A stretch of DNA of 33,364 bases from Macrococcus epidermidis (lineage in GTDB: Bacteria > Bacillota > Bacilli > Staphylococcales > Staphylococcaceae), in the NCBI RefSeq assembly GCF_003259695.1, contig NZ_PZJH01000012.1:1-33364 (forward strand). The letters run 5' to 3'. Below the pieces are notes generated by a model, which worked only from the letters and a program-made list of their open reading frames with translations, had not been told where the DNA came from and did no database searches. Below are positions 18,056-24,750 of the stretch, in pieces (within the stretch, counting starts at the first letter, position 1; every line of letters begins with the position of its first letter). The position numbers and the translations under genes were made by a program.

Positions 18056-18446
18056 CGAAGCGAGTCTTTATAATCCACTGACACTTGCTTATTTAGGTGA
18101 TGCAGTACTCGATTTACATGTCAGAAATTATATCGTAAGAGAAAAGAATAAAAAGCCGAATGAACTCCATCGTCAGGCAACATTTTTTGTATCTGCTAAA
18201 AGTCAGGCGCAAACGTTTGATACTTTAGTTGATGAAGGTTATTTTACTGAACAGGAAAAAGAAATATTAATGCGCGGACGTAATGCCAAAAGTCATACCC
18301 GCGCGAAAAATACAGATGTTATTTCCTATAAGAAAAGTACCGCACTTGAAGCGGTTATCGGTTATTTACATTTAAATAACGAAACAGAACGATTACAGAC
18401 GCTGCTGGATAAAATCATCACGTTATGTGAAATGAGGGGTAAATAA
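18048..18446 (+). CDS. mrnC: Mini-ribonuclease III
   Basis: A 132-residue protein with only the RNase III catalytic domain: [22 protein letters not shown] carries the signature acidic residues and [22 protein letters not shown] the second acidic pair. It has no double-stranded RNA-binding domain, as expected for Mini-III, which matures 23S rRNA in Bacillus. The GTG start at 18048 overlaps the cysS stop, with AAGGTG about a dozen bases upstream. Its place between cysS and rlmB is conserved in firmicutes. Its stop overlaps the rlmB start by one base. Confidence 0.94.
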   Translation: MVNEASLYNPLTLAYLGDAVLDLHVRNYIVREKNKKPNELHRQATFFVSAKSQAQTFDTLVDEGYFTEQEKEILMRGRNAKSHTRAKNTDVISYKKSTALEAVIGYLHLNNETERLQTLLDKIITLCEMRGK

Positions 18447-19198
18447 TGAAAAAAGAAACAACTGATGAAATGATAGTAGGACGTCATGCTGTGAAAAGCG
18501 CGATTGAGTCGGATCACGAAATCAATAAAGTGTTCATCCAGGAAGGCATCAATAAATCACAAATTTCAAGCATATTAAATTTATGTAAGGAAAGAAAGAT
18601 TATTGTTCAGACAGTACCGAAATCAAAGCTTGACCATTTATCGGATGTACCACATCAAGGGATTATGGCGATGATTTCACCATATGAATATGTAGATCTG
18701 GATGACTTCTTAAATGCGCGTGATAAAGATAAGTTAAGCACGATTATGATTCTTGATGGTTTAGAAGATCCACATAATCTCGGTTCTATTTTAAGAACGG
18801 CAGATGCGATTGGAATAGACGGTATATTGATTCCGAAACGTCGTTCAGTAAGCTTAAACCAAACGGTTGTGAAAGCTTCAACTGGCGCGATTGAACATGT
18901 GCCGGTAATGCGTGTCACAAATATTAGTCAGGCAATAGATAAACTGAAAGAAGCAGGATACTGGGTTGCGGGGACGGATGCCAGCAAATCAGTTGATTAC
19001 CGTAAGATGGATGCTAATATGAACCTTGCGATTGTTATTGGTTCAGAAGGTGAAGGAATGAGTAGGCTCGTTAAAGATAAATGTGACTTCTTAATTCACT
19101 TACCAATGGTTGGACATGTTAATAGTTTGAATGCTTCAGTGGCAGCGAGTTTGTTAATGTACGAAGTTTATCGTAAAAGGAACCCACTTGACGCATGA
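18446..19198 (+). CDS. rlmB: 23S rRNA 2'-O-methyltransferase, SpoU/TrmH family (RlmB)
   Basis: A 250-residue SPOUT methyltransferase. A short N-terminal RNA-binding domain ([12 protein letters not shown].., [19 protein letters not shown]) precedes the knotted catalytic domain. Its three motifs are visible: [34 protein letters not shown] and [19 protein letters not shown]. It is predicted to methylate G2251 of 23S rRNA using S-adenosylmethionine. The ATG at 18446 uses the last base of the mrnC stop. The gene overlaps yacP by four bases (ATGA). RlmB versus a related SpoU enzyme is decided by length and synteny. Confidence 0.93.
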   Translation: MKKETTDEMIVGRHAVKSAIESDHEINKVFIQEGINKSQISSILNLCKERKIIVQTVPKSKLDHLSDVPHQGIMAMISPYEYVDLDDFLNARDKDKLSTIMILDGLEDPHNLGSILRTADAIGIDGILIPKRRSVSLNQTVVKASTGAIEHVPVMRVTNISQAIDKLKEAGYWVAGTDASKSVDYRKMDANMNLAIVIGSEGEGMSRLVKDKCDFLIHLPMVGHVNSLNASVAASLLMYEVYRKRNPLDA

Positions 19199-19713
19199 TA
19201 AAAAAATATACCATCATTGATGGTTATAATGTCATCGGACAAAGTTCACGACTCAAACAACTCGCACAAGAGTCATTAGAAGAGGCACGTATTCAACTAT
19301 TGCTTGAAATTGCGAATTATAATGCACGTATTGCGGATGAAATGATTGTAGTGTTCGATGCATATGATGTGAAATCTCATGAGCGCGAAGAAGTGTTTCA
19401 TGGCATCCGTGTTGTCTATTCTCGGGAAAAGGAAACGGCTGATGCAGTTATTGAACGGCTTGTCTACGAGATGTATGAAAAGCACATTACAACGATCAAG
19501 GTCGTAACGAGTGATTTATCAGAACAGCATACGATATTTGGCAGTGGTGCGTTAAGAATCCCGTCCCGTGAGTTTATCAACAATTTGCGTGAAGAAGAAA
19601 TCAATGTGGCGAAAGATATGGTGAAGATGGATAACAATAAACCGCGTACACGTATTGAAATCGATCAGAAAACGAAAGAGCGATTAGAAAGATTAAGGCG
19701 CGGAGATTATTAA
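19195..19713 (+). CDS. rae1: NYN-domain ribonuclease, YacP/Rae1 family
   Basis: A 172-residue protein of the PIN-like NYN fold: [13 protein letters not shown] at the N-terminus with the metal-binding Asp and Asn, [25 protein letters not shown] and [25 protein letters not shown]. In Bacillus the homologue Rae1 is a ribosome-associated endonuclease that cuts mRNA in the A site; the same role is inferred here. A charged C-terminal tail ([14 protein letters not shown]) is present. The start overlaps the rlmB stop by four bases. It closes the run cysE-yacP before a 77-base gap to sigH. Confidence 0.9.
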   Translation: MIKKYTIIDGYNVIGQSSRLKQLAQESLEEARIQLLLEIANYNARIADEMIVVFDAYDVKSHEREEVFHGIRVVYSREKETADAVIERLVYEMYEKHITTIKVVTSDLSEQHTIFGSGALRIPSREFINNLREEEINVAKDMVKMDNNKPRTRIEIDQKTKERLERLRRGDY

Positions 19714-19790
19714 TTCAAGATAATTTTATTGTTTGAGATAATCATTTATTACATTTAACCTAAAGAAAAATACATCTAGAGGTTAAGCGC

Positions 19791-20417
19791 ATGTTTAAAA
19801 CTTATACACAAATGATTTGTGAAGAACAAACAATGTATCATCTTAAGCCGGTAGAACATATTGTAAAAGATATTCAGAGTGGTAATATCGATGCTTTTGA
19901 TAGTCTTGTAGCAAGACTACGTAATGGTATTGAAGTCCATATTCGTAAAATTTCGTATAGAGACCATGAAGCTTTATATCAAGAGAGTCTGATTGCGTTA
20001 TATCAGGCAGTGAAAGTCTATGACCCAATAAAAAGCGATAATTTTGAAAGGTTTTATTTTTACCATTTGAAATATGCGTTGCTGGATTATGTGAGGGAGT
20101 TGCAGAAAGAGCGCAATCGTCCTATTGTGAGCTTTGAAACGACGCAGTATGACGATGAACCATCGCTTGAAGCGTTCATACAGGATGTGAACGCATTGCA
20201 CCCTGATATTGAAAGTGAACTTGTTGATTTACAGTCGCGTATGACTCCTGTTGCATTGCAATTGAGTCCGCTTGAATATCGCGTCCTGGAATATTTAAAG
20301 GAACAGATGCCTGTCAAAGCGATGGCAGCAATTGAGAATGAATCGCTGAAAACAATTCATAATGCAATTTCAAGATTGAAAGTTAAGATTAAATCCTTCA
20401 TACAAGGTACATGTTAG
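19791..20417 (+). CDS. sigH: RNA polymerase sigma factor SigH-like
   Basis: A 208-residue sigma-70-family protein. Region 2 spans about residues 28-105 (DHEALYQESLIALYQAVKVYDP, then FYFYHLKYALLDYVRELQKERNR). Region 4 lies near the C-terminus (LSPLEYRVLEYLKEQMPVKAMAAIENESLKTIHNAISRLK). Its place between yacP and secE is the SigH position in Bacillus and Staphylococcus, where the staphylococcal factor drives competence genes. It is less conserved than its neighbours, as usual for this factor. An AGAGG 9 bases before the ATG supports this start; Met15 is an alternative. I found no convincing sigma-A promoter in the 77 bases upstream. Confidence 0.88.
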   Translation: MFKTYTQMICEEQTMYHLKPVEHIVKDIQSGNIDAFDSLVARLRNGIEVHIRKISYRDHEALYQESLIALYQAVKVYDPIKSDNFERFYFYHLKYALLDYVRELQKERNRPIVSFETTQYDDEPSLEAFIQDVNALHPDIESELVDLQSRMTPVALQLSPLEYRVLEYLKEQMPVKAMAAIENESLKTIHNAISRLKVKIKSFIQGTC

Positions 20418-20418
20418 T

Positions 20419-20447
20419 TTGACAAATTACAATTTCACCGTTATATT
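20419..20447 (+). promoter_or_regulatory. Strong sigma-A promoter of secE-nusG
   Basis: TTGACA (20419-20424), a 17-base spacer and TATATT (20442-20447), beginning one base after the sigH stop. It would give a leader of about 115 bases before secE. Confidence 0.88.
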
Positions 20448-20453
20448 AAACTA

Positions 20454-20568
20454 GGATTAGAATGAATGAATGTGATGATTAGACGTGAACAATATAGTAC
20501 TAAAAAATAAGTATCGAATTACGGTTCGGTCTATTTTTTATCAATTTAAACATGACGGAGGCAAACGC
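20454..20568 (+). other. secE leader where rpmG is expected
   Basis: S. aureus and Bacillus have an L33 gene (rpmG) between sigH and secE. Here no frame encodes the two CxxC zinc pairs of that type of L33. The only small frame with an ATG encodes 14 residues ending YSTKK and has no Shine-Dalgarno. An in-frame extension of secE back to a GTG at 20485 is unsupported. Confidence 0.6.
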
Positions 20569-20748
20569 ATGGAACATAAAGAAAATTTCTTTCAAGGTGT
20601 TATTTCTGAGATGAAAAAAACTTCATGGCCAACTGGTCAGGAAGTTGTTAGAGATACAACAATCGTAGTATTAACTGTATTATTCTTTATTATTTTCTTT
20701 TACGCAATCGATTTAGGCATTTCTGAGCTTATTCGATTAATTAACTAA
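20569..20748 (+). CDS. secE: Preprotein translocase subunit SecE
   Basis: A 59-residue single-helix membrane protein, part of the SecYEG channel. The cytosolic amphipathic segment [20 protein letters not shown] carries the conserved K-x-W-P motif. It precedes one membrane helix ([22 protein letters not shown]). The ATG at 20569 has GGAGG at 20557-20561. nusG starts 11 bases after the stop, the universal secE-nusG pair. Confidence 0.96.
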   Translation: MEHKENFFQGVISEMKKTSWPTGQEVVRDTTIVVLTVLFFIIFFYAIDLGISELIRLIN

Positions 20749-20759
20749 GGAGGCATATT

Positions 20760-21305
20760 ATGTCTGAGGAAAGCAAAAAGCATTGGTACGCAGTTCATAC
20801 GTATTCAGGCTATGAAAACAAAGTAAAAGACAACTTAGAAAAACGTCTTGAATCTATGAATATGCAAGATCAAATCTTTAGAGTTGTTATTCCGGAAGAA
20901 GAGGAAACAACGATTAAAGACGGTAAAGCAAAAACATCTGTAAAGAAAACATTCCCTGGTTACGTTTTAGTAGAGCTAGTGATGACGGATGAATCTTGGT
21001 ATGTTGTACGTAATACACCAGGTGTTACAGGTTTCGTAGGATCTGCCGGTGCAGGTTCTAAACCAAATCCATTATTACCAGAAGAAGCTAAGTTTATTTT
21101 GAAATCAATGGGTATGAACGAAAAAACGATCGATGTTGAAATTGAAGTCGGTGAACAAGTGCGCGTAACGAGCGGTCCTTTTACAAACCAGGTTGGTGAA
21201 GTGAAAGAAATCGATATCGAGAAATACAAATTAACAGTATTAGTAGATATGTTTGGCCGTGAAACACCAGTTGAAGTTGAATTCGATCAAATCGAAAAAT
21301 TATAA
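20760..21305 (+). CDS. nusG: Transcription termination/antitermination factor NusG
   Basis: A 181-residue protein. The N-terminal NGN domain (KHWYAVHTYSGYENKVKDNLE .. FPGYVLVELVMTDESWYVVRNTPGVTGFVG) binds the RNA polymerase clamp. The C-terminal KOW domain (EQVRVTSGPFTNQVGEVKEID) contacts Rho or ribosomal protein S10. In firmicutes NusG also stimulates pausing at specific sequences. AAGGAGG lies directly upstream of the ATG. The length and order are standard. No clear terminator separates it from the rplK promoter, so some read-through is likely. Confidence 0.98.
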   Translation: MSEESKKHWYAVHTYSGYENKVKDNLEKRLESMNMQDQIFRVVIPEEEETTIKDGKAKTSVKKTFPGYVLVELVMTDESWYVVRNTPGVTGFVGSAGAGSKPNPLLPEEAKFILKSMGMNEKTIDVEIEVGEQVRVTSGPFTNQVGEVKEIDIEKYKLTVLVDMFGRETPVEVEFDQIEKL

Positions 21306-21340
21306 TATAAATTTTAAAAAAATAAAATGTAAATTTTCAC

Positions 21341-21369
21341 TTGCAATTTTTATGAGTAAGTGGTAATAT
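21341..21369 (+). promoter_or_regulatory. Sigma-A promoter of rplK-rplA
   Basis: TTGCAA (21341-21346), a 17-base spacer and TAATAT (21364-21369), with an extended -10 TGG directly before it. Transcription would begin near 21376, giving a leader of about 85 bases. Confidence 0.8.
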
Positions 21370-21401
21370 TTTATGGTCGTGCTAATTAGTACGGTTGTTG
21401 A

Positions 21402-21433
21402 GTGGGAGGGTAAATATCATACCCTGTGACCAC
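21402..21433 (+). promoter_or_regulatory. L1-binding-site-like motif in the rplK leader
   Basis: GTGG (21402-21405) pairs with CCAC (21430-21433), and AGGGTA (21407-21412) with TACCCT (21420-21425), leaving an asymmetric loop G/GTGA. This two-helix form with a GTGGGAGG 5' strand resembles the L1 site of 23S rRNA and its mRNA mimics. A similar motif lies before rplA. Feedback control by L1 is inferred. Confidence 0.5.
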
Positions 21434-21460
21434 ATCACGATATTATAGGAGGTGCACATC

Positions 21461-21883
21461 GTGGCTAAAAAAGTAATCAAAGTTGTTAAATTACAAATCC
21501 CAGCAGGGAAAGCGAATCCAGCGCCACCAGTTGGTCCAGCATTAGGTCAAGCAGGTGTTAACATTATGGGATTCTGTAAAGAATTTAACGCGCGTACACA
21601 AGAACAAGCAGGTTTAATTATTCCGGTTGAAATTTCTGTATTTGAAGATCGTTCATTTACATTTATCACTAAAACACCACCTGCAGCAGTTTTACTTAAA
21701 AAAGCAGCTAAAATCGAAAAAGGTTCTGGTGAACCGAACAAGACTAAAGTTGCTACAGTAACTGAAGATCAAGTACGTGAAATCGCTGAAGCTAAAATGG
21801 AAGATTTAAATGCAGCAAGCGTTGAAGCGGCAATGAGAATTGTTGCTGGTACTGCTCGTAGTATGGGTGTAGAAATTAAATAG
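21461..21883 (+). CDS. rplK: 50S ribosomal protein L11
   Basis: A 140-residue protein of the GTPase-associated centre. The N-terminal domain starts [20 protein letters not shown] and the proline-rich [22 protein letters not shown]. The C-terminal rRNA-binding domain includes [17 protein letters not shown] and ends [14 protein letters not shown]. The GTG at 21461 is used because GGAGGTG at 21448-21454 sits seven bases upstream and the product then has the family length. An in-frame GTG at 21452 overlaps that site. rplA follows after a structured 108-base leader. Confidence 0.97.
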   Translation: MAKKVIKVVKLQIPAGKANPAPPVGPALGQAGVNIMGFCKEFNARTQEQAGLIIPVEISVFEDRSFTFITKTPPAAVLLKKAAKIEKGSGEPNKTKVATVTEDQVREIAEAKMEDLNAASVEAAMRIVAGTARSMGVEIK

Positions 21884-21946
21884 TATTTTAAGATTTAACA
21901 AGCAGACTTATCTAAGTCTGCTCTTGCACTGTTATAGACAGTGCCC

Positions 21947-21972
21947 GTGGGAGGACATTCCGCTAAAACCAC
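21947..21972 (+). promoter_or_regulatory. Second L1-site-like motif in the rplA leader
   Basis: GTGG (21947-21950) pairs with CCAC (21969-21972), with GAGG, a short loop, CC and an A-rich 3' bulge. The 5' strand GTGGGAGG is identical to that in the rplK leader. Upstream are two more hairpins: a 10-base-pair stem 21901-21910/21913-21922 and a 7-base-pair stem 21926-21932/21938-21944. None has a T-run, so these look like processing or control structures rather than terminators. Confidence 0.45.
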
Positions 21973-21991
21973 TATAAGGAGGAAATAAGAA

Positions 21992-22687
21992 ATGGCTAAA
22001 AAAGGTAAAAAATATCAAGAAGCCGCTCAAAAAGTTGATAACACTAAATTCTACTCTGTAGAAGAAGCTATCAAACTCGCGCAAGAAACAAGCACAGTAA
22101 ACTTTGACGCTTCTGTTGAAGTTGCATTCCGTTTAGGAATCGATGTACGTAAAAATGACCAACAAATCCGTGGGGCAGTTGTATTACCAAACGGAACTGG
22201 TAAAACACAACGTGTATTAGTATTCGCTAAAGGTGAAAAATTAAAAGAAGCTGAAGCTGCAGGCGCTGACTACGTTGGCGATGCTGAATACATCAACAAG
22301 ATCAACCAAGGTTGGTTCGAATTCGATGTAATCGTAGCAACTCCAGACATGATGGGTGAAGTTGGTAAACTTGGACGTGTCTTAGGACCTAAAGGTTTAA
22401 TGCCAAACCCTAAAACTGGTACTGTAACGATGGACGTAACAAAAGCTGTTCAGGAGATCAAAGCTGGTAAAGTAGAATACCGTGCTGAGAAATCTGGTAT
22501 CGTTCACGCTTCAATCGGTAAAGTATCATTTGATACTGCTAAATTAGTTGAAAACTTTAACACTTTAAAAGATGTTTTAGCTAAAGCTAAACCAGCATCA
22601 TCAAAAGGTACTTATTTCAAAACTGTTTCTGTAACTTCTACTATGGGCCCTGGTATCAAAGTTGACCCAACAGAAGTTAGAAACTAA
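21992..22687 (+). CDS. rplA: 50S ribosomal protein L1
   Basis: A 231-residue protein of the L1 stalk, which helps release deacylated tRNA. It has the N-terminal [45 protein letters not shown] and the signature [15 protein letters not shown]. It can act as a translational repressor of its own mRNA, and the leader carries a plausible site. AAGGAGG lies about 9 bases before the ATG. The next gene has its own promoter 15 bases downstream. Confidence 0.98.
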   Translation: MAKKGKKYQEAAQKVDNTKFYSVEEAIKLAQETSTVNFDASVEVAFRLGIDVRKNDQQIRGAVVLPNGTGKTQRVLVFAKGEKLKEAEAAGADYVGDAEYINKINQGWFEFDVIVATPDMMGEVGKLGRVLGPKGLMPNPKTGTVTMDVTKAVQEIKAGKVEYRAEKSGIVHASIGKVSFDTAKLVENFNTLKDVLAKAKPASSKGTYFKTVSVTSTMGPGIKVDPTEVRN

Positions 22688-22702
22688 TTTTAAAAAAACA
22701 AA

Positions 22703-22731
22703 TTGACAAGATTCAAATTTCACGATATAGT
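22703..22731 (+). promoter_or_regulatory. Sigma-A promoter of rplJ-rplL
   Basis: TTGACA (22703-22708), a 17-base spacer and TATAGT (22726-22731). The transcript would start near 22738 and have a leader of about 160 bases. Confidence 0.88.
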
Positions 22732-22750
22732 GTAATTTGTATTTTATAAA

Positions 22751-22818
22751 TAACCTAAGACAGTAGGGGCGTATGCTTAATAATCCTACCGAGGTGAAAT
22801 TTGACTTGATGAACTTTC
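22751..22818 (+). promoter_or_regulatory. Ribosomal L10 leader (L10-L12 binding site)
   Basis: The segment with CCTAAGACAGTAGG (22754-22767), a variable arm, CCTACCGAGG (22786-22795) and a conserved A/T-rich tail fits the firmicute L10 leader, in which the AAGACAG loop mimics the L10 site on 23S rRNA. The stem CAGTAGG/CCTACCG closes the arm. It is followed at once by a terminator hairpin, so excess L10-L12 probably promotes attenuation of rplJL. Confidence 0.8.
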
Positions 22819-22853
22819 AAGCACTTTTTACCATGGGTGAAAAGTGCTTTTTT
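22819..22853 (+). terminator. Attenuator terminator in the rplJ leader
   Basis: A long stem (about 22819-22832 with 22836-22849, including G-U pairs) around ATG, followed by a T-run. It lies between the L10 leader and rplJ, so it must be conditional for rplJL to be expressed. Confidence 0.8.
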
Positions 22854-22898
22854 AATACTTTATTAGAAAAGCACGAAAATCTTAATGGAGGTGTCATA

Positions 22899-23423
22899 AT
22901 GAGTACAAAAGCTATCGAAATCAAACAACAAAAAGCTGATTTGATCACTGAACAATTAAAAAATTCAGTATCAACTATCATCGTTGACTATCGTGGTTTA
23001 ACTGTTGCGCAAGTAACTGAACTACGTAAACAACTTCGTGAAGCTGGTGTGGAATTCCACGTTTACAAAAATACTTTAGTACGTCGTTCAGCAGAAGCTG
23101 CTGGTATCGAAGGACTTGAAGAATTTTTAACTGGACCAAACGCTATTGCATTCTCTAACGAAGAAGTTGTTGCGCCAGCAAAAATTCTTGCTGACTTCGC
23201 AAAAGAAAACGAAAAGTTAGAAATCAAAGCCGGTGTTATTGAAGGTAAAGTGACTAGCGCTGATGATATCAAAGCTATCGCATCATTACCATCAAAAGAA
23301 GGACTTATCTCAATGGTTCTTTCAGTATTACAAGCTCCAATGCGTAACTTCGCATATGCAGTTAAAGCTGTTGGAGAACAAAAAGAAGGCGGAGAAGAAG
23401 CTGCTCCTGCTGAAGAAGCATAA
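22899..23423 (+). CDS. rplJ: 50S ribosomal protein L10
   Basis: A 174-residue stalk-base protein that anchors L7/L12 dimers. The N-terminal rRNA-binding domain includes [20 protein letters not shown] and [21 protein letters not shown] and the [10 protein letters not shown] segment. The C-terminal helix [20 protein letters not shown] with an acidic tail binds L12. The ATG at 22899 has GGAGGTG 7 bases upstream and gives the normal N-terminus. The frame is open back into the leader, but that extension lies across the L10 site and the attenuator and is not expected to be translated. Confidence 0.97.
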   Translation: MSTKAIEIKQQKADLITEQLKNSVSTIIVDYRGLTVAQVTELRKQLREAGVEFHVYKNTLVRRSAEAAGIEGLEEFLTGPNAIAFSNEEVVAPAKILADFAKENEKLEIKAGVIEGKVTSADDIKAIASLPSKEGLISMVLSVLQAPMRNFAYAVKAVGEQKEGGEEAAPAEEA

Positions 23424-23484
23424 TTCACTTAGCCAAAGACAATTAGTATCATAAAAAACTTAAATTAAATGGAGGAATACAATC

Positions 23485-23850
23485 ATGTCAAACGAAAAAA
23501 TTATCGAAATGATTAAAGAAATGTCAGTTTTAGAATTAAACGATTTAGTTAAAGCTATCGAAGAAGAATTCGGTGTTACTGCTGCTGCTCCTGTAGCTGC
23601 TGCTGGTGCTGCTGGTGGCGAAGGTGCTGCTGCAGAAAAAACTGAATTCGACGTAGAATTAGTATCTGCTGGAGCTTCAAAAATTAAAGTTGTTAAAGCT
23701 GTTAAAGAAGCTACTGGTTTAGGATTAAAAGACGCTAAAGACTTAGTTGATGGCGCTCCTAAAGTAGTTAAAGAAGGCGTATCTAAAGACGAAGCTGAAG
23801 AATTAAAAGCTAAATTAGAAGAAGCTGGAGCAACTGTAGAAGTTAAATAA
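23485..23850 (+). CDS. rplL: 50S ribosomal protein L7/L12
   Basis: A 121-residue stalk protein. The N-terminal dimerisation helices ([26 protein letters not shown]) lead to an Ala/Gly hinge (about residues 34-52). The C-terminal globular domain ([40 protein letters not shown]) binds translation factors. Alanine and glutamate codon use is strongly biased to GCT and GAA, as for a very highly expressed gene. GGAGG precedes the ATG. A terminator follows 15 bases after the stop. Confidence 0.98.
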   Translation: MSNEKIIEMIKEMSVLELNDLVKAIEEEFGVTAAAPVAAAGAAGGEGAAAEKTEFDVELVSAGASKIKVVKAVKEATGLGLKDAKDLVDGAPKVVKEGVSKDEAEELKAKLEEAGATVEVK

Positions 23851-23865
23851 TTTCTCTTTTGTCCG

Positions 23866-23894
23866 AAACCCGTTATGTATATAACGGGTTTTTC
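23866..23894 (+). terminator. Intrinsic terminator of rplJ-rplL
   Basis: AAACCCGTTAT (23866-23876) pairs perfectly with 23881-23891 around GTAT, followed by T residues. Confidence 0.92.
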
Positions 23895-23905
23895 TTGCTT
23901 TATAT

Positions 23906-23947
23906 TGGTATAATTTCAACTGAGTGCGCATTGCGCTGAGTTGAAAT
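23906..23947 (+). promoter_or_regulatory. Extended -10 promoter overlapped by a hairpin, upstream of the rsmC-like gene
   Basis: TGGTATAAT (23906-23914) is a perfect extended -10; the -35 region is poor. The sequence 23913-23921 (ATTTCAACT) is the reverse complement of 23939-23947, enclosing a small GCGC..GCGC stem. The dyad begins inside the -10, so it may be an operator or a 5' mRNA structure. Confidence 0.55.
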
Positions 23948-23962
23948 AAGTGAGGTGTTAAG

Positions 23963-24559
23963 GTGAGTCATTATTATAGTGAAGAACAAACGGTAGAAAG
24001 CAATGAAAGTATCATCAGCTTTAATATGGGGAACCACAGTTTGAAGCTTACGACGGATAGTGGTGTATTTTCAAAAGGTGGCGTTGATTTCGGATCTAAC
24101 TTACTCGTCAAAACTTTTATAGAAGATACACGTCCTGCTCGAGTACTGGATGTCGGATGTGGATATGGCACGATGGGCTTAATGGTGGCAAAGCATTATC
24201 CGGAATCAACAGTACATATGGTAGATGTGAACGAACGCGCATTATCTTTATCTGAAAGAAATAGTAATGCTAACAATATTCATAACACAACAATCTATAA
24301 GAGTGATGGATTAAATGGAGTAACAGAACGTTTTGATGCAGTGATTACAAACCCACCAATTCGTGCGGGCAAAGACGTTGTTCATCGCATATTAGAAGAT
24401 AGTGCGAAAGTGCTTGATAAAGACGGTGCGCTATACGTTGTCATCCAAAAGAAACAAGGTATGCCATCAGCTAAAAAGAAGATGGAAGACGTATTTGGTA
24501 ATGTTGCAGTTCTGAAGAAAGATAAAGGTTACTATATATTAAAGAGTGTAAAAGGTTGA
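23963..24559 (+). CDS. Class I SAM-dependent methyltransferase, RsmC-like (YbxB family)
   Basis: A 198-residue Rossmann-fold methyltransferase. Motif I is VLDVGCGYGTMGL (about residue 62), the acidic residue after the second strand is in VHMVDVNERAL, and the catalytic-type motif IV is ITNPPIRAGK, the NPP(F/Y/I) form used for amino-group methylation. It matches the single-domain half of RsmC, which modifies 16S rRNA guanine, but the exact target of this rplL-rpoB linked family (ybxB in Bacillus) is not certain. The GTG start at 23963 has GAGGTG and AAGG upstream. Its last codons overlap the -35 of the rpoB promoter. Confidence 0.9.
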   Translation: MSHYYSEEQTVESNESIISFNMGNHSLKLTTDSGVFSKGGVDFGSNLLVKTFIEDTRPARVLDVGCGYGTMGLMVAKHYPESTVHMVDVNERALSLSERNSNANNIHNTTIYKSDGLNGVTERFDAVITNPPIRAGKDVVHRILEDSAKVLDKDGALYVVIQKKQGMPSAKKKMEDVFGNVAVLKKDKGYYILKSVKG

Positions 24560-24584
24560 CCTTATACATTCCGTCTGTTATAGT
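24556..24584 (+). promoter_or_regulatory. Sigma-A promoter of rpoB-rpoC
   Basis: TTGACC (24556-24561), a 17-base spacer and TATAGT (24579-24584), with an extended -10 (TGT before TATAGT). The -35 overlaps the stop codon of the methyltransferase gene. The start would be near 24591, giving a leader of about 160 bases. Confidence 0.85.
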
Positions 24585-24663
24585 AATAGAATGTAAAAAT
24601 TTAAATGAATAAGTGTGCACTTTTCTATCTAATTTTAGGAGAAATGAGTTTAAAATAAAATGT

Positions 24664-24701
24664 GAAAATGGAGTTATGTGATTCCGTTTTCTTTTTGTCT
24701 T
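24664..24701 (+). terminator. Attenuator-like hairpin in the rpoB leader
   Basis: GAAAATGGAG (24664-24673) pairs with TTCCGTTTTC (24684-24693), with two G-U pairs, and runs straight into TTTTTG. It lies about 57 bases before rpoB. As an intrinsic terminator within a transcript that must continue, it could set the level of RNA polymerase synthesis. It is weaker than the other terminators here. Confidence 0.55.
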
Positions 24702-24750
24702 ATTCCTCTGTTTAGGTAAAAGGCACCACAATTTTTGAGGGGTGAATCTG

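Noticed and set aside
20460-20511. Fourteen-codon frame ending YSTKK as a remnant of L33
   Set aside because: The similarity to the L33 RNY-TK segment is only a few residues, there are no cysteines and no ribosome site; too short to call a pseudogene.
20485-20568. secE extended upstream to a GTG at 20485
   Set aside because: It would add 28 residues unlike any SecE and would bury the GGAGG that precedes the ATG at 20569.
22773-22898. rplJ extended into its leader
   Set aside because: The extension is encoded across the L10 binding element and the attenuator; the ATG at 22899 has a strong GGAGGTG and the expected N-terminus.
23063-23428. Alanine/serine-rich antisense frame over rplJ
   Set aside because: It is a shadow of the biased codon use of L10, with no ribosome site or family resemblance. 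Similar long antisense frames over clpC, rpoB and the surface-protein repeats were rejected for the same reason.
24636-24660. Four-codon leader peptide (ATG AGT TTA AAA TAA) after AGGAG in the rpoB leader
   Set aside because: The spacing of AGGAG to ATG is only about two bases and the peptide has no regulatory codon run, so translation is doubtful.
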